The notes under the pieces are model-generated. The model did not search any database. It was not told the origin of the DNA and saw only the letters and a program-made list of their open reading frames with translations. Positions 12,279-25,000 of a DNA stretch of 64,000 bases are shown piece by piece. Position 1 is the first letter of the stretch, and every line of letters starts with the position of its first letter. Location of the stretch: the NCBI GenBank assembly GCA_964035545.1, contig OZ037770.1, forward strand, positions 11,855,963 through 11,919,962, in the 5' to 3' direction. A program made the translations under genes and the position numbers. The DNA comes from Bugula neritina (lineage: Eukaryota; Bryozoa; Gymnolaemata; Cheilostomatida; Bugulidae).

Positions 12279-15200
12279 TTAGTGCCAAATACTGGCTGCC
12301 TTTTCGCCCTTTGGTCCAGGGTATCCTGGTGGTCCCTTAGGTCCAGGGTGGCCAGCAGCACCTAAGAAAGCAATATAAATAGATATTAGTATTAAAAAAG
12401 GCATTAAAGTAAGGATTACAGAATATTAATATAGCTAGAAATATATTTCTTTAGGTTAAATGGTCATTTCAAAATAAGTTAATAGTATTATGTGGCATAT
12501 GCATCTTGCAATATATTAATCATTATGCTAACAGTAACATGCTGAGCATGCTTATATAATAAATATCATAAAATTTTACCTTTAGGTCCAGCATAGCTGC
12601 GACCACTGTCTCCCATTGGACCTTGGTGTCCCTCTCCTTGCATACCTGGTGGTCCAGCTGGTCCTGGACGTCCAGTGTATGAATCACCCTGCTCACCCTT
12701 AGGTCCGGCGTATCCAGGTGCACCTGGATGACCTCTCATTCCTGTAAGTAGAAAAGTAATTATTATAAACTGTTATCCAATCTTGGAAGTTATTAACTCT
12801 TTGATATTCAATGGTTAAAGACTACACACACTCAAATTATAGGAGTTATTTACTCTTTTGCATTTGTTAGTTGCAGACTGCAGGAACTTGTAACGCAAAA
12901 CAATTGTGTTGTTTTACTATTTGGTTGTTGAAAAAAACCCATTTTTGGCTTCCTATCAACACTTTTTGAAGATAGTAGTAGTTGTATACCTTTTGGTCCA
13001 TAGAGAGATGCACCCATTTTTCCTTTAGGTCCAGCATATCCGGGGGCACCATCAACACCCATCATTCCCTTTGCACCTCTGTATCTCTGAAAAACAAGGA
13101 AATAAACTAATCATCATAATAAAATTTGCATTTATAAACCAGGTTCTAAAATTGTGGCTTTCAAATGAACACATTAGATTAGTAAGGAGCACATACTCTG
13201 CCTCTTGGTCCCTTGTTTCCTTTAAGGCCTTGAGCACCAGGAGCACCATTAGGTCCAGGATATCCTGCATCTCCTATCATTCCTTTAGGACCAACACCAT
13301 ATCCTGGGATACCCACGTGACCCATTTCTCCTTTTGGTCCTCTATAACCTGGGCTACCGGGATGACCTCTCTCTCCTAAAAGTTGTTATAAACATTACTA
13401 AAGTTGAACCAGAGTTTTGAAACTAGTTGAAAACTTTTATACTTAGAAGTGTACTAAAATTAACATAATGTGGTTAGAACTATTTGTTCAGCTTTTTACC
13501 TTTAGCACCATATCCATTTGGTCCATCTAGTCCTGGAGCTCCAATCATTCCACGCTCTCCCTTTGGACCTCTGTAGTTTCTTCCTCTATCTCCCTTTGGC
13601 CCTTGAGCACCTGGTACTCCTGCTGGTCCCTTGACACCGGTGGCTCCACCATGTCCGATTTCACCTTTAGGTCCTGTGCAGAAGAAAAACTTGTGTTATA
13701 GGCCTACTGCTTTTCTGCTGACAATGCATTTACTACTTAAAAGAATAGTATATGTATTATGATAGTCAAATTCACCTTGTGGTCCAGGGAAACCATGTCC
13801 GCTGTGTCCCTTTGGTCCCTTGTATCCTGGTGGACCAACATCTCCTCTCTTTCCCTTGATGGAGTGTCCATTTCTTCCTCTGTATCCCATGTCTCCTTTG
13901 GGTCCCTTTGGTCCTCTGTGTGACAATCCTCTCATACCCTTAGCTCCAGGTACACCTGGTCTACCATCATGTCCTGGCTCACCTGGAGAATGTGAAAAGA
14001 GACTTTGAGAATGTCGCTGTAGCTAGTAAATAGAATGGAATAGAATGCCCTGCAATAAGTGATAAATAGTTTACCCTTTCTGCCGTAACCTCGGTCTCCT
14101 TGCATTCCCTTGGCTCCATTGTATCCTGGGATACCATCTGGTCCCTTCATACCCTTAGGTCCACGGTAGCTCTGTGAAAAAATGCATAAGATATGTTTTC
14201 TTTTATCAAAATTATCAATAGCATTGATATTATTGTTGGTCTATTAATTATTATCACATTTGGTGCTAGATACAATATTCATGAGAGTAAACATTACATT
14301 TCCATAAATCTTGAGTGCCCAAGACGGTCCAACCCAATTATAAAGTTTCTAATGTATGGTTATGATGTAATTAGCTAGTGATTTTATGCAATATTATATT
14401 GATGATGCCAACTGTAACTTGCATAAATTAAAATAAATTATAAACATACTCTTCCTCTATCTCCTTTAGGACCTTGTCTTCCTGGAACGCCATATGGTCC
14501 CTTGTCACCAGGTTGTCCCTTAGGTCCTCGGTATCCACGTGGGCCAGGGTAGTAGTTGGCCATTCCCTTCTCACCCTTGTAGCCATTAGCTCCAGGAAGA
14601 CCTAAATAGTTACAGCTTTGACATGTATGCAACAACAATTGTGGGTAAAATTATATATTCAGAAGTTGTCTACCCAAATAAATGATGTCCAGAATTGAGG
14701 AAGTTGTTGAAGGTAAAAAAGTTTGAAAGCTATGTCAGGCAAACTTAAGAATATGATAAACAAAAACAAGTTACGGCTGCCTTGTAGTAAAAACTGCTAA
14801 ATAAACAGGCTATCACAGATTTGACTAATGATTTTACCTGGGTGTCCAATTTCACCGCGCTCTCCCTTGGTGCCACGGTAGCTGCGACCTCTGAATCCTT
14901 TCTCTCCCATCATTCCTTTGGCACCATCCATGGGTTGAAGAGCGGCACCTTGGTCTCCCATACGTCCTGGTTGTCCTGGGGGTCCAATTGGACCTTTATA
15001 ACCTTGGTCTCCCATTGGTCCTTTGGGTCCTGGTGGACCTACAATACAAAAAAAAGTGTATTGAAATGTTTTGCTCTGTTGTGTGAGTAACTCAAGAAAC
15101 TGGGTTCAAAGGGATGGGTGGTAACTTACCTGCTGGTGGTGGGTGAGTGACACCGGGATAGCCTGGTGGTCCTGGGGGTCCAGGTGGGCCGGGTGGGCAT

Positions 15201-15794
15201 GGTGTTTTGCAATGGTGAGAATAAGCACTTCTTTTAGCTCTTGAAATGGTCTAATAATAGAAATATTAATATGTTTTCAAACTGAAAATAAAATTTTGGA
15301 TGAAACAGTAGTAAGAGTACACATAGTAGAAATTGGATGCTTAAAATAATATTGATGCTTATAAGTGTACTCACTGATTCAGGCTTTACATCTGGGAGCT
15401 TGTGAAGATCAACCAACTAAAAGTTATCATAAGCATTATGTTACAACTATGGTGGATAATTAATATGCTTAGGGTTGGCTAATTGATAATGAGTAATTAA
15501 CTGAACATGGAAATGACTAATATAAAAGAGTTCAACCCAGCAACTTTACAGCTTATTGTGTGTAGTATGACTTTTGGAAGCAAAACATAAAACATTATTA
15601 ATATTATGGTTATAGTTTTACTAAGACATTTTATTACAGGCTACTTAATATGTGTTGCAGCTCACCTCAGACTCTAGAAGATCAAGTTTGTTGAGGAGGT
15701 ACGTAGCAAATATGGCACCAGAGATGACGAGGGTGGTGAATATTGTGCATGAGATTAATATAGACACGGTGGACAGTTTCTTCTCGTGAGCCAT
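12279..15794 (-). CDS. collagen B: membrane-anchored, furin-type Gly-X-Y collagen
   Basis: Twelve coding exons on the minus strand give a 547-aa protein: 15794-15666, 15416-15375, 15250-15130, 15038-14838, 14601-14450, 14171-14075, 13982-13776, 13673-13500, 13375-13197, 13086-12990, 12741-12580, 12361-12279. Features: transmembrane segment at ~10-34 (almost identical to collagen A), stalk ending DVKPES, RAKR furin-type site at 61-64, Cys71 and Cys75, then Gly-X-Y from Gly78 with interruptions such as GRSYRG and GRNYRG. It ends GEKAASIWH. Exons 2, 4, 5, 7, 9, 10 and 11 match collagen A exactly in length (42, 201, 152, 207, 179, 97, 162 bp), and the others differ by multiples of 3. The ATG directly follows its acceptor AG. 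Inferred role: type II membrane precursor of a secreted structural collagen. Lys- and Tyr-rich triplets suggest a cross-linked matrix, which is inference. Confidence 0.88.
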
Positions 15795-15999
15795 CTTCAA
15801 AATGATTTAAAAATGACAGTTTAAAGAACCAGAATTTGGTTACTAATAACTTATAAACAGCTAGAACTTTAGTATCTTGATCAACTGTTATTCAACGGTT
15901 TTAATAAGCTGCTTATGTTTTGCTGATAAGTTTTTGTTACCTACTTTACAGATTTTCAGAAGACATAAAGTGTTTTCATGTGAAGAAGTTTGTTCTTAC

Positions 16000-16028
16000 C
16001 TTGATGAGGGATCTCTCTCTTCCTCTAT
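16000..16028 (-). other. noncoding leader exon of collagen B (5' end approximate)
   Basis: The minus strand shows the donor CATCAAG|GTAAGAAC, with the last exon base at 16000. The acceptor TTTTGAAG ends at 15795, immediately before the ATG at 15794. The start is placed about 30 bp after the TATA box. Confidence 0.45.
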
Positions 16029-16050
16029 GACTTCTTTCAATAGAATATGT

Positions 16051-16096
16051 TATTTTATATCGGCGCTAGCTCCTCCCCATCTCTTAGCTCCGCCTT
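16051..16096 (-). promoter_or_regulatory. putative core promoter of collagen B
   Basis: Reading the minus strand, AAGGCGGAGCTAA (16096-16084) is followed 25 bp later by a good TATA box, TATAAAATA (16059-16051), just ahead of the leader exon. This is the best-formed of the three collagen promoters. Confidence 0.6.
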
Positions 16097-16104
16097 CTCG
16101 AATC

Positions 16105-17495
16105 TCCATCAATCAACATAAATGAAATGTCAAGTGAAAATCCATTTATCACTTGGCGAAAATTCCTGTTATATGTGTCTAATTATACATTTGATATGAT
16201 ATGTGGGGATATTTTGCAAAGTGTTTTGGTAATAAAATCTGCCGGTATGTGACCTGAAACAGACAAGGAAAGAAACGTTGAAAGAGACAGTATAATTATG
16301 CATGGGGAGCCAACTCAGCATAAACTCAAGATTTCTGTGACTCCGTGTCAATGAAGTTAAATGAGTTTTGAATTGTTATATACCTTTAAGATAGAAAAAT
16401 CATTATTCAAGACGACACTGTACCATGGTAACAGACTTATTTCTGTGTGAATAATTTTGTGATCCTAAAGCTAATTCGAATTTTCAAGTGCTTGAGCTAC
16501 TTATTGGGGATTTTATATGAATTTAATTGGAATGATTTTTTCTTATCGAAACATCTATAAGTATGTGGTGCCATAGATTTTGTAGCAAATTGCTTTATTT
16601 ACTGCACTTTTTGTTTTAAATTTTGTTTTTTTCACTGCCTGGTACAGTTTGCTACTAAAGTATGTATTGAAATAAAACTCATTCACAATGTATGTCATTT
16701 TATTTTAATAACAATAAATAACTCTTCATAATGACCATATAGACAGTGTCGATGTCAAATTCTAAAAATTGATATTAGTGATAAGTGTAACATTCCATAT
16801 TTTAAAACCATATAGTAGTCACATTATAGATTTTAAAGGTATCCTGGAATGCAAAATATCTTTACTATGATCAAAGTTACTTGCTGTTTATGTTGCATGA
16901 AAGTAGTTAAACTGCAAATCTGTCAGTATACGAAACCTAACATACTACTATATTACTCCATAACTACATCACTACATAACTGCATTAACATAATGCTATA
17001 ATACTATATTGTCATGTAACTATTTTACTACAATATTACAACACATTATACAATCACCATATTACTCAGAAATTCTAGAAGAGCGTCACTGCAGCACTAG
17101 GATGTAATGTAGTTTACAGTAAAAATAAAATATGTAAAGTTTTTACTTACAAACTAAACAGCACACATGAGTATGCATTAAAGAAATAAAAGTCAACACG
17201 TATAAGGCCAGATATAAAATCTGTTTAAAGCAACATACAAGCTTATACAACAGGCTTGTTAACTGTTCACTTTAATTTTTTACTTCATAATTCAGTAATA
17301 ACGCAGCTTTATCTGAAAGTTGAGTTAAAAACATGCCGTTCTCCCCATTTAACTATAGCAAATAGCTAAAATAATAACTTTGTCTTTATAAGTAAAGTTT
17401 TCAGTTGCGATAGTTATGTGCCTTTAAGGTTTAGTAAAGCTACAAAAATAAAGCTAAGAAGGAACAGGAATTCAAAGTTGCACGTGCTTTAAACT
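16105..17495. other. noncoding AT-rich stretch
   Basis: No supported gene. Around 16930-17050 there is a simple-sequence-like run built from 'actac', 'tatta' and 'cataac' variants. Confidence 0.55.
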
Positions 17496-17786
17496 TTATT
17501 TGGCAATTGCTTCAGCAACTTTCTCCACTCTATAGAGAGGAGAAAGTTGCTGAAGCAATTGCTTTTTGTCTTGAATATCAACTGCTGTTCTATTTTTGGC
17601 AAGAATTGCAAAAAAATTTGCATTTCTACTGTTTTCCAGCTTTTTAGATTGCACAAACTGAAACAAATCAGCAAGTCTAAAATTATCAGAACTGAAACAG
17701 TTTCCACTGATACAACATCGTCTGCCAAACTCAATTGGCAAGAAAACTTTTGAGTTTTTGCCTGGCGTAGCTTCTAAATATAACAA
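17496..17786 (-). other. unrecognised 96-codon open frame, doubtful
   Basis: An uninterrupted minus-strand frame of 96 codons in AT-rich DNA, ending ...YRVEKVAEAIAK just before AATAAA-containing sequence. It has no recognised domain, no signal peptide or transmembrane segment, and no exon boundaries that connect it to anything. Its 3' part is encoded by the perfect palindrome at 17503-17562. It could be a decayed transposon or retrocopy fragment, or chance. Confidence 0.15.
17503..17562. repeat. 60-nt near-perfect palindrome (hairpin)
   Basis: The arms at 17503-17526 and 17539-17562 are perfect reverse complements over 24 nt. The central 12 nt contain a further 10-nt palindrome (CTCTATAGAG). 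The transcript could fold into a stem of about 30 bp with one A/A mismatch, and the DNA could form a cruciform. Confidence 0.9.
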
Positions 17787-17956
17787 TGAAACAATAAAGG
17801 GTGGTGAACATGCACAGCTAGTTTCAAGTTTGGCTTTTTCAAAAAAAAGGTTACGAAATACAAAGATTTCAAATAATATATGTAACCCAAGTTAGCTAAT
17901 TCATGTTGCAAATGCACACATCTATTTGATGCAGATGACATATGCAAGTTATAAAA

Positions 17957-18045
17957 CTTTTGCCCCAACTGGGATTTGAACCCAAGACCTTGGGCTTGCT
18001 GGCAGGCACCTACCATTACACAACAGGGAACACCAGGTAAACTCA
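17957..18045 (-). mobile_element. tRNA-derived SINE-like element
   Basis: The minus strand has a box A (TGTAATGGTAGGTGC, 18020-18006) and a box B (GGGTTCAAATCCC, 17983-17971) at tRNA spacing. A T-arm-like stem is visible. The acceptor stem pairs only partly (about 5 of 7) and no clean anticodon stem forms, so I call it a SINE head or tRNA relic rather than a tRNA gene. Confidence 0.5.
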
Positions 18046-19855
18046 TTGGCTGTCTGTTTATTCTAGTCTAATAAAATTCTTATTGGAAGTATAGCAAAAC
18101 AGTAAAAGTTAGATTTTACAGAATTGATTTTATTAGCACACTGTTTTAACACTTTGATAAATGGAATGCTCTTGAAAAGCATAATAATCATTAGCTTAAA
18201 TACTAAATTGAAACATTCTCTTTTTCAAAATTGTCACCTCGTATGCATGTCCCTTTGTATGTATATTTGATCTGCGTGTACAACAACTTTAATCTATAAC
18301 TATAGTACTATAAAGCAATTAATATTATATTCAGCTCTGAGCTTAACTATTTTTCACTAAAAGGCTTGATAAGAATAAAAATAAAAATTGTCAATTTTAA
18401 AATTATGGACATTTAGAATTGATTTATTTCTATTGGTTTTTTTTTCATGAAGATTTACAATACAAATTTCAGACATGTCTTGATTATTGGGGTTGTCTCA
18501 CACGACTTAATAATTTTTTCTCATTTCTTGACATTCTAAAAGTGGCTTTAAAATACTTGGCATGTAGCTGCAGTAACAACTAAAGTACTATAATATGCTG
18601 AGTATACTTAAACTAAATGTTCGTTATTTAAAAAAAGCTGCGAATTGCAACTTCAAGGCGTGTCTCAAATTAACCTTATGATATTGTGAAATGATTTCAA
18701 CTGGTCAAAATAGCAATAGAAATTTTATTGCTTTATAAATATGATTTATTAAAGAAGATTAGTTTAATCTATTATAATGGTTTTATACAAAATAATATTA
18801 CAGGATCCTGTTTGATCTAATCTTAGTGCATGCATTCATGCGCCTTTAAATTATAATTTTGTTTGATTAGGTGTCGGTGAGCATTGAAAGGTTGCATACT
18901 ATTTTAGCTAGATGCTAACTGAATGGCAATTTTCGCCGCTGGTTTTGATAAGATTTGCACGTTAGTACTATTTAATGATACAAACTAAACACACCAAGAT
19001 GAAAAGACTTTCATAAAGCAAGAATTTCAGTCAATGCTAAAACTATGCAAATGCCAATCAAGTTATTTTCAGGCGATTTTTTAAATAAAAGAGTTATTTA
19101 TGAGATAACCATATGTCATCAGTCAAATCACAATTGTACTATAGTGTATATTTCTTTGTGTATTTTTGGAGGCTACATTTTAAAGTGGTTTAATTTAACT
19201 TAATATACTTTAATCATTAGTTTACTTCATCAATATTTGTTTAGCCTCTGTTTTGCTGCAAGATTGAGCGCCCTGACCACATGTAGGCAAGTTCCAACTG
19301 GATTAAGTAGCACTGAGTCTATTTTTGTTGGTACTTCATGCAGATGCTGCTAAATATGCAATGAAACTTATACTGAAGCATATGCATTATTGTGCGTGCC
19401 GTATTATGAACATTTGATAGGTGCTAACAAAAGCTGTTGCAAAACAAAATGGGAGCTTTTGTATAGGGGCAACTTGGGTACACAATTAATGTACAGCAGA
19501 AAAAAAGCGGAAATGCTAAAAATTTTAATGTAACAAAGTTAAAATGTAATAAAGAAAATGTATTGGCAATTTTTCTTTGAAGAAAATCATTAGGTGACCT
19601 GCCAAAGATAAAACTCTTGATATAATATATAGTCCATGGATTTAATAACTTCACTTCTAAAGTTTAAAGTTAAACGAAAAGCTATAATGCAGCTGGATTA
19701 AAGCGAATTAGACAGACATTAGTTTTCCACTTGACAGAAAGCTTCCTCGGTGTCACAAATTTAGTCTTAAAATAGTTGTGCATCTAAAGGATTAGCAAAC
19801 ATGTATAATTTTAAACTAATTTTAAGCAAGTATTAACTAAGGAAATCGGTTAAAA

Positions 19856-19993
19856 ATGTTGATTACTATTTCTTGGTTGTGGCTCTGTGAGTCAAGACTG
19901 GCTGAGGGCATTGAGGTGCAAGTTGGTGCCAGGGTGTACTTTGGCAAGTTCAACAAGGTTTATATTTATCTAAGATGTTTTTTGTTTCGGTAG
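19856..19993 (+). other. 45-codon open frame over a GC-rich island, unrecognised
   Basis: From an ATG at 19856 to TAG at 19991-19993. The core at about 19876-19965 is far richer in G and C than its flanks and reads protein-like (RLAEGIEVQVGARVYFGKFN). It could be an orphan exon, a conserved repeat or a transposon relic. No matching splice partner was found. Confidence 0.2.
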
Positions 19994-21986
19994 TAGAAAT
20001 AATCGTATAAGACGACGTAACCTCTTGAGATGCACATCTGGCAACCAAGTTTGATTCTGAGGAGAGTATGTCGCAACCTCTTTACTTCCAAATCGGGAAA
20101 CCTAGCTTGTTTGAAATTTAATGATAAAATATGAAAAAGTTTATAAACATTATATAACAGCTTTAAGGTAAATTAACAAAAGTACTTTGCTAGCCCTTTT
20201 TATTCATATCTTTTGAAAGACAGAGTCGTACCTTATGCTATAATCCTTAGCAAGTTAGGTGCTACATACTGGACAGGCACCTAAAGATCTTGCTTTTATA
20301 TTTTGCAATAAACTCTATATTTATTGCACACGTACTTCACGTCAACACAACCAAGTCAATACCAAATCTGTTGATGGTGAAACAGATGGCAACAGAGTTT
20401 TAAATTTCTTACCACACTTCCTTTTACGTTTTGTAAAAAGCTATGATTAAGTAAATGATCAACTGAAATAAATAGCCATGTGTAGGTAGATTGTTTAGAC
20501 AGCTTACAAATTACTTTAATTCTGTCTATACACTCTTAACAACTCTTATTTCATTGCAGACTGAAAACCGGCTAAAGATTTACCTTTTAAGTGTATGGTA
20601 CTCCAAGATACAAACTGAAGCATGCAACATTAAAATATGATTAACATTTTCTGCATTTGTAACTTATGTTTCATAGAGGCTATACAGGTGCTAGCCAACA
20701 GATATGCACGATGCATAAACTTAGCATATAGTAAAACAAGGAAATGATTTCTCTATATTGCGGACAGTAAGTGGGTGGTTAATTATTGGAAAAGATAGTT
20801 CAGTAGCAAATGTGATAAAAAACCTTTGAAGGTTGTAATGTTTTTTCTTTTAATAGTTTTTCTTCTCAACTTGCTTGTGCTTTCTTGAAACTCTTACTGT
20901 ATTTATAACAAAACAAAACATGGTGTGACAGAAGACATTTGATATAGCCAGCAGTAAAATGCTCAATAGATTAAATTTATGGTGATTTTTCAATCTATAC
21001 TAATAGCTTTTATCCCGAACGTTGATTTTTTACATCATATATAAACATCACTGATTAGGCAGTACTAAATAGCGACTTTTTTCGCATACTGCCAACCAAA
21101 TCTTGTAATAAACCCAACTCCTTTGAGGTAAGGCCTTACATAGCTACCATCCCTAGATGCATAAGTTAAATACTTATAAATGTCATCAGCTCTTTGGTTT
21201 CGCAATTGTAGTTCGGCAAGCACATACGATTTTTCTTTGTTTTCTTCATCAGTTTACCAGGTCCCAATATGCTACATGGGCTACGCCTACATAGATTCAT
21301 TATTTTTCATAAAAAAAGCTTACGATCAGCTTTATTCTAGGTCTAAAGTATTGAGAGACTTAGCATATATATCTAAGGCGGTTATTTAATTACTTGTGAA
21401 GGCCTAAGTCTGTATAAGATAAATTAGCTTGCATTATAACATATTAAATCAAAACTAGACTTAGGTTTGTGTATAATAATAGAAAAGTAATGAAAAGTTA
21501 GGCGGATTAAACACGTGTCACATGACATGTAATTACAGAAGTCCAGCACACGCGCCTGCTTTATTTTTATGTCAAACTAGTTGAAGCTGTAAAACTGCAA
21601 CCGCAAGATGAATGTGAACTATTTGAATGTTGACAGCGTTATTAGCCATTCATATTTTGAAGCACTACAATTTGTTTTATAATTTAATTTCATTTAAATA
21701 CTTTCATATAGAATATTGATTTTTGCTCTTAAATCAAAAGCTCAGCATAATGAGAATTATATAACTGAAAAATAGGAAATGAACTTAAATGAAGCAGAAG
21801 TTTTCAATCTAGCTATTCATAAGTTATTGCTTTATAATGATTATATATTAGAAAAAAATGAAGGCCAAAAAATTTTTAAAAAATTGAAGCGATAAACTAA
21901 TAATAAGAATTATTCTTGCTATAACGAACTTCGCTTTGACTTGGAAGGTTGCCAAAAGGTATTGCACGTTTTAGTACTTTGAGATA

Positions 21987-22067
21987 AAAGATAGCATCTT
22001 CTTCTTAGTATTTTATAGAGCTATGCTGCCAGTCAGCTGGCAGGCTGCTATGAAAGATGCTATCTTT
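21987..22067. repeat. imperfect hairpin with 14-bp perfect outer stem
   Basis: AAAGATAGCATCTT (21987-22000) and AAGATGCTATCTTT (22054-22067) are exact reverse complements. Inside, CTGCCAG and CTGGCAG form a 7-bp inner stem around TCAG. The two stems are separated by unpaired sequence, which argues against a typical microRNA precursor; a small inverted-repeat element is more likely. Confidence 0.6.
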
Positions 22068-25000
22068 GTTTAGTGTGGTAGTTGTGAATGTGGAAGTAGC
22101 ACTATTATTGAGTAATGTCTTAAACTTCCTGAGTCAGATTAACCTAATGATATGATAAGAATCCTACTAATAGCCTTTTTCCTCTCCTTCTAAGAATCAA
22201 GATGTTCATTTGTGGATCTGCATTTTTGAGTTCTCTTACACATAACACGCGACTCAGACATTGAACTGCAAATTAATTAAAACTACTTATATAAGCAAAT
22301 CTTCAATTTATAAATTATTGTTTTGTACCAACAGCTACAGTGTTATTAGTTTTCTAAATGAAACATCTGACTATAACAAATAGTTTTTTTAATTTAACTT
22401 TATGCCAATATAAAGTAAGCATGAAAGCTCTGATCAACTGTTATTGTTGTTTTCCACTGAATGTAAATTTATAATGAATCAAACTCTAAAACAACTATTA
22501 TTTTGTATCTTAAAAATAAAAATATACTTGATTCCGAGCTATTTGAATCTTTAGCACTGCCTACACTTTTAGAAAAGTGACCAGAACATGATATATTTCC
22601 AGTTTTCTGTAAAGCTGAAGTGTGCTCACCAAATTACACATTTACATAAAATTGCAGCAATATTAAATTATATCAAATCTGATCAGCTCTATAAAATACT
22701 AATTTTTGCTATGTTCTTGTATTTATAAAACTTTTTTAGCTATTGTTTTGCATCTGAGAAGCAGTTGTGAGAATTAAAAAAGAATCTGTTCTTGTACTTT
22801 TAGTTATTATAGTAATCAGTATGACTTAAGGAAACCATTGCAGGTGAGTTTGATACTTTTGGCACTACGAGACTTTATGTAGTAAGCATTTCCCTAGATC
22901 TCAGTCTAAGGTTAAGGTTCCAGGTTTTAGCAAGTCACTTTTGACAAAAAATGTTTGTTTTGTGCTCTATTCTGGTAAACCTGGTTTAATCAGAAGGCTT
23001 CACCTTACCACCCCGTAGTTAAAAGATTTGCCTAGCTTGTTTTCCAATAATTAGCTGCATATAGCTGATACATAGATGCAGGTGTAAATAACTGATCACA
23101 TGTTTCTGGCCATTGACTATCAGCATGCTCAAAAGAAAGGAAAGGTAGCAGAGTGAGAGAAAGCCATGAGCAGCATATTGCTTCATTACTGTTGAATTGA
23201 TCTAAGGCTGACTGCAGCTGGCCTTTGAACCTGTACCTAACTTAATAACTTCAACTTATATTAGACTTCTTCAGTCTTACTAAGTAACACATATAAGACA
23301 CTCCACTTTGACAGCCTGAAAAAAAGAACAATTCAGTTATATTATTGTTATATGAAAATATTATAGAACCAAAAATATTTTTGTTTATTACGAAGAAAGC
23401 TAGCCCTGGTTGAATGCCATCATATAGATTCATTTAATGACAATAAACCTTCTTGGAGTATGGTAGGGTTAAAAATGTAATCTCACAGAATATATTTGTC
23501 AGCAAACTTTTCCATTGATCTCAAAAATATATTTCAATCATATACAACTTTAGATGACACATGCCGCTAATGTAATTAATTTAAAAGTTATAGCTTCCAG
23601 CCGAGAAGCTAAAATTAGACAAAACAATGCATTAAAAATTTGTTGAGTAACATTAAACAAGAAATATTGTTGCTTCATGCCATTATATTTCATATTGGTT
23701 ACCTGGACACTATGTTCACAGTTCAACAGTTTGCCTGACTGCCACTTACCTGTTCTGCCAAGCACCTAGCAAATTAACTGCCAAGTATCTGGCAGGTAAC
23801 TTGTGCCAGGTGCATTTTGCCGATTATTCAGCTTTCAGTAAAAATCAATCAATCAATAATCAATAAAACATATGATATATTTTTATTGGTAATTTAAATT
23901 ATATATAAATTTGAATTTTAAGTGCATCCTTATGCTAATTATACGTGGACAGTTCATTTTCAGCGTTTTAGTTTTGTCACGATCTCCTCTTTAATATAAT
24001 TTCCTATTTTCTATCGTCAATCAGTCAATGCATTGAATGCACAGCTGTTTCCTGTCACAGAGCTTTGATAAACAAACTTCTGCCTCAAACTGAAAAGTAT
24101 AATCTAAAAGGATGTTTTGGATAGAAATAATTAAACAGAACTTTTCATATAATAATAATATTTTGCAAGTTTTTCAAACTGATGCTGCAACTTTTATGAA
24201 TTTGTTGCAAGCAATCAAGAAGTCAACCAAGAGCATTATATATTACATAATCTCTACTGAATACTACTAATAGGTTACCATGTATGTAGCTAGTAGCGCA
24301 AGTCTAGCATTATTTCATTTGTCTGCTAGTTAAGTTTAGAATCATTGTGAAAGTACAAAAAAAGTCATTATAATACCTACTCTTTAAACAATTTTTTAAT
24401 CTTTGTAAGTTCTCATCACCTGCATCCTGTTCTAATATCTTCATCAAAAGGTCTTACTTGTGGGTGTATATTATAGCTACATACTAGAAATGTTTGAATT
24501 ATATAGCTTGTTCATTTTTTCAACATCAATAAATTTTTTGCTCAAAGTCTGTTAGAAAATGCAGAATCTAAATCGATTGCAATAAATATTTTTAATGTTG
24601 TCTATTACAGCAGAAACTGTTAAAAGAGCTGTCATTTTGATTATCCGGCCACACAAGAACAAGCCGATTAGCTAGAGTTTTTTATATCATCAAGAGATTA
24701 ATTTAACCCATTTCTCATTTTTATGGCCAAATTATTTTTCATTTTATCAGCAAGGTAAGCAGATTATCTCATAACTTCTGCACATTAATCTACTGAAAAT
24801 AAACTATAAATTGCATCACATATCTTGCTTATAAACTGCTTTGATTTATCTCACCTGTCACTAATGTCTTTCATGTCTAAAATAGCATCACCTAAGGTTG
24901 TTAATGCCAGAGACAAAAACTCAGATCTAAATGATTTAAAGTAGCTTCTTTCTTAATATAAATAGATAGCTTATCATTTGATGATAAAATACTTATTATT

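Noticed and set aside
17960-18032. Possible intact tRNA gene (minus strand)
   Set aside because: The A and B boxes are good, but the acceptor stem has mismatches and no proper anticodon stem forms, so it is called SINE-like.
21987-22067. microRNA precursor
   Set aside because: The outer and inner stems are separated by long unpaired stretches on both sides, unlike a continuous ~22-bp duplex.
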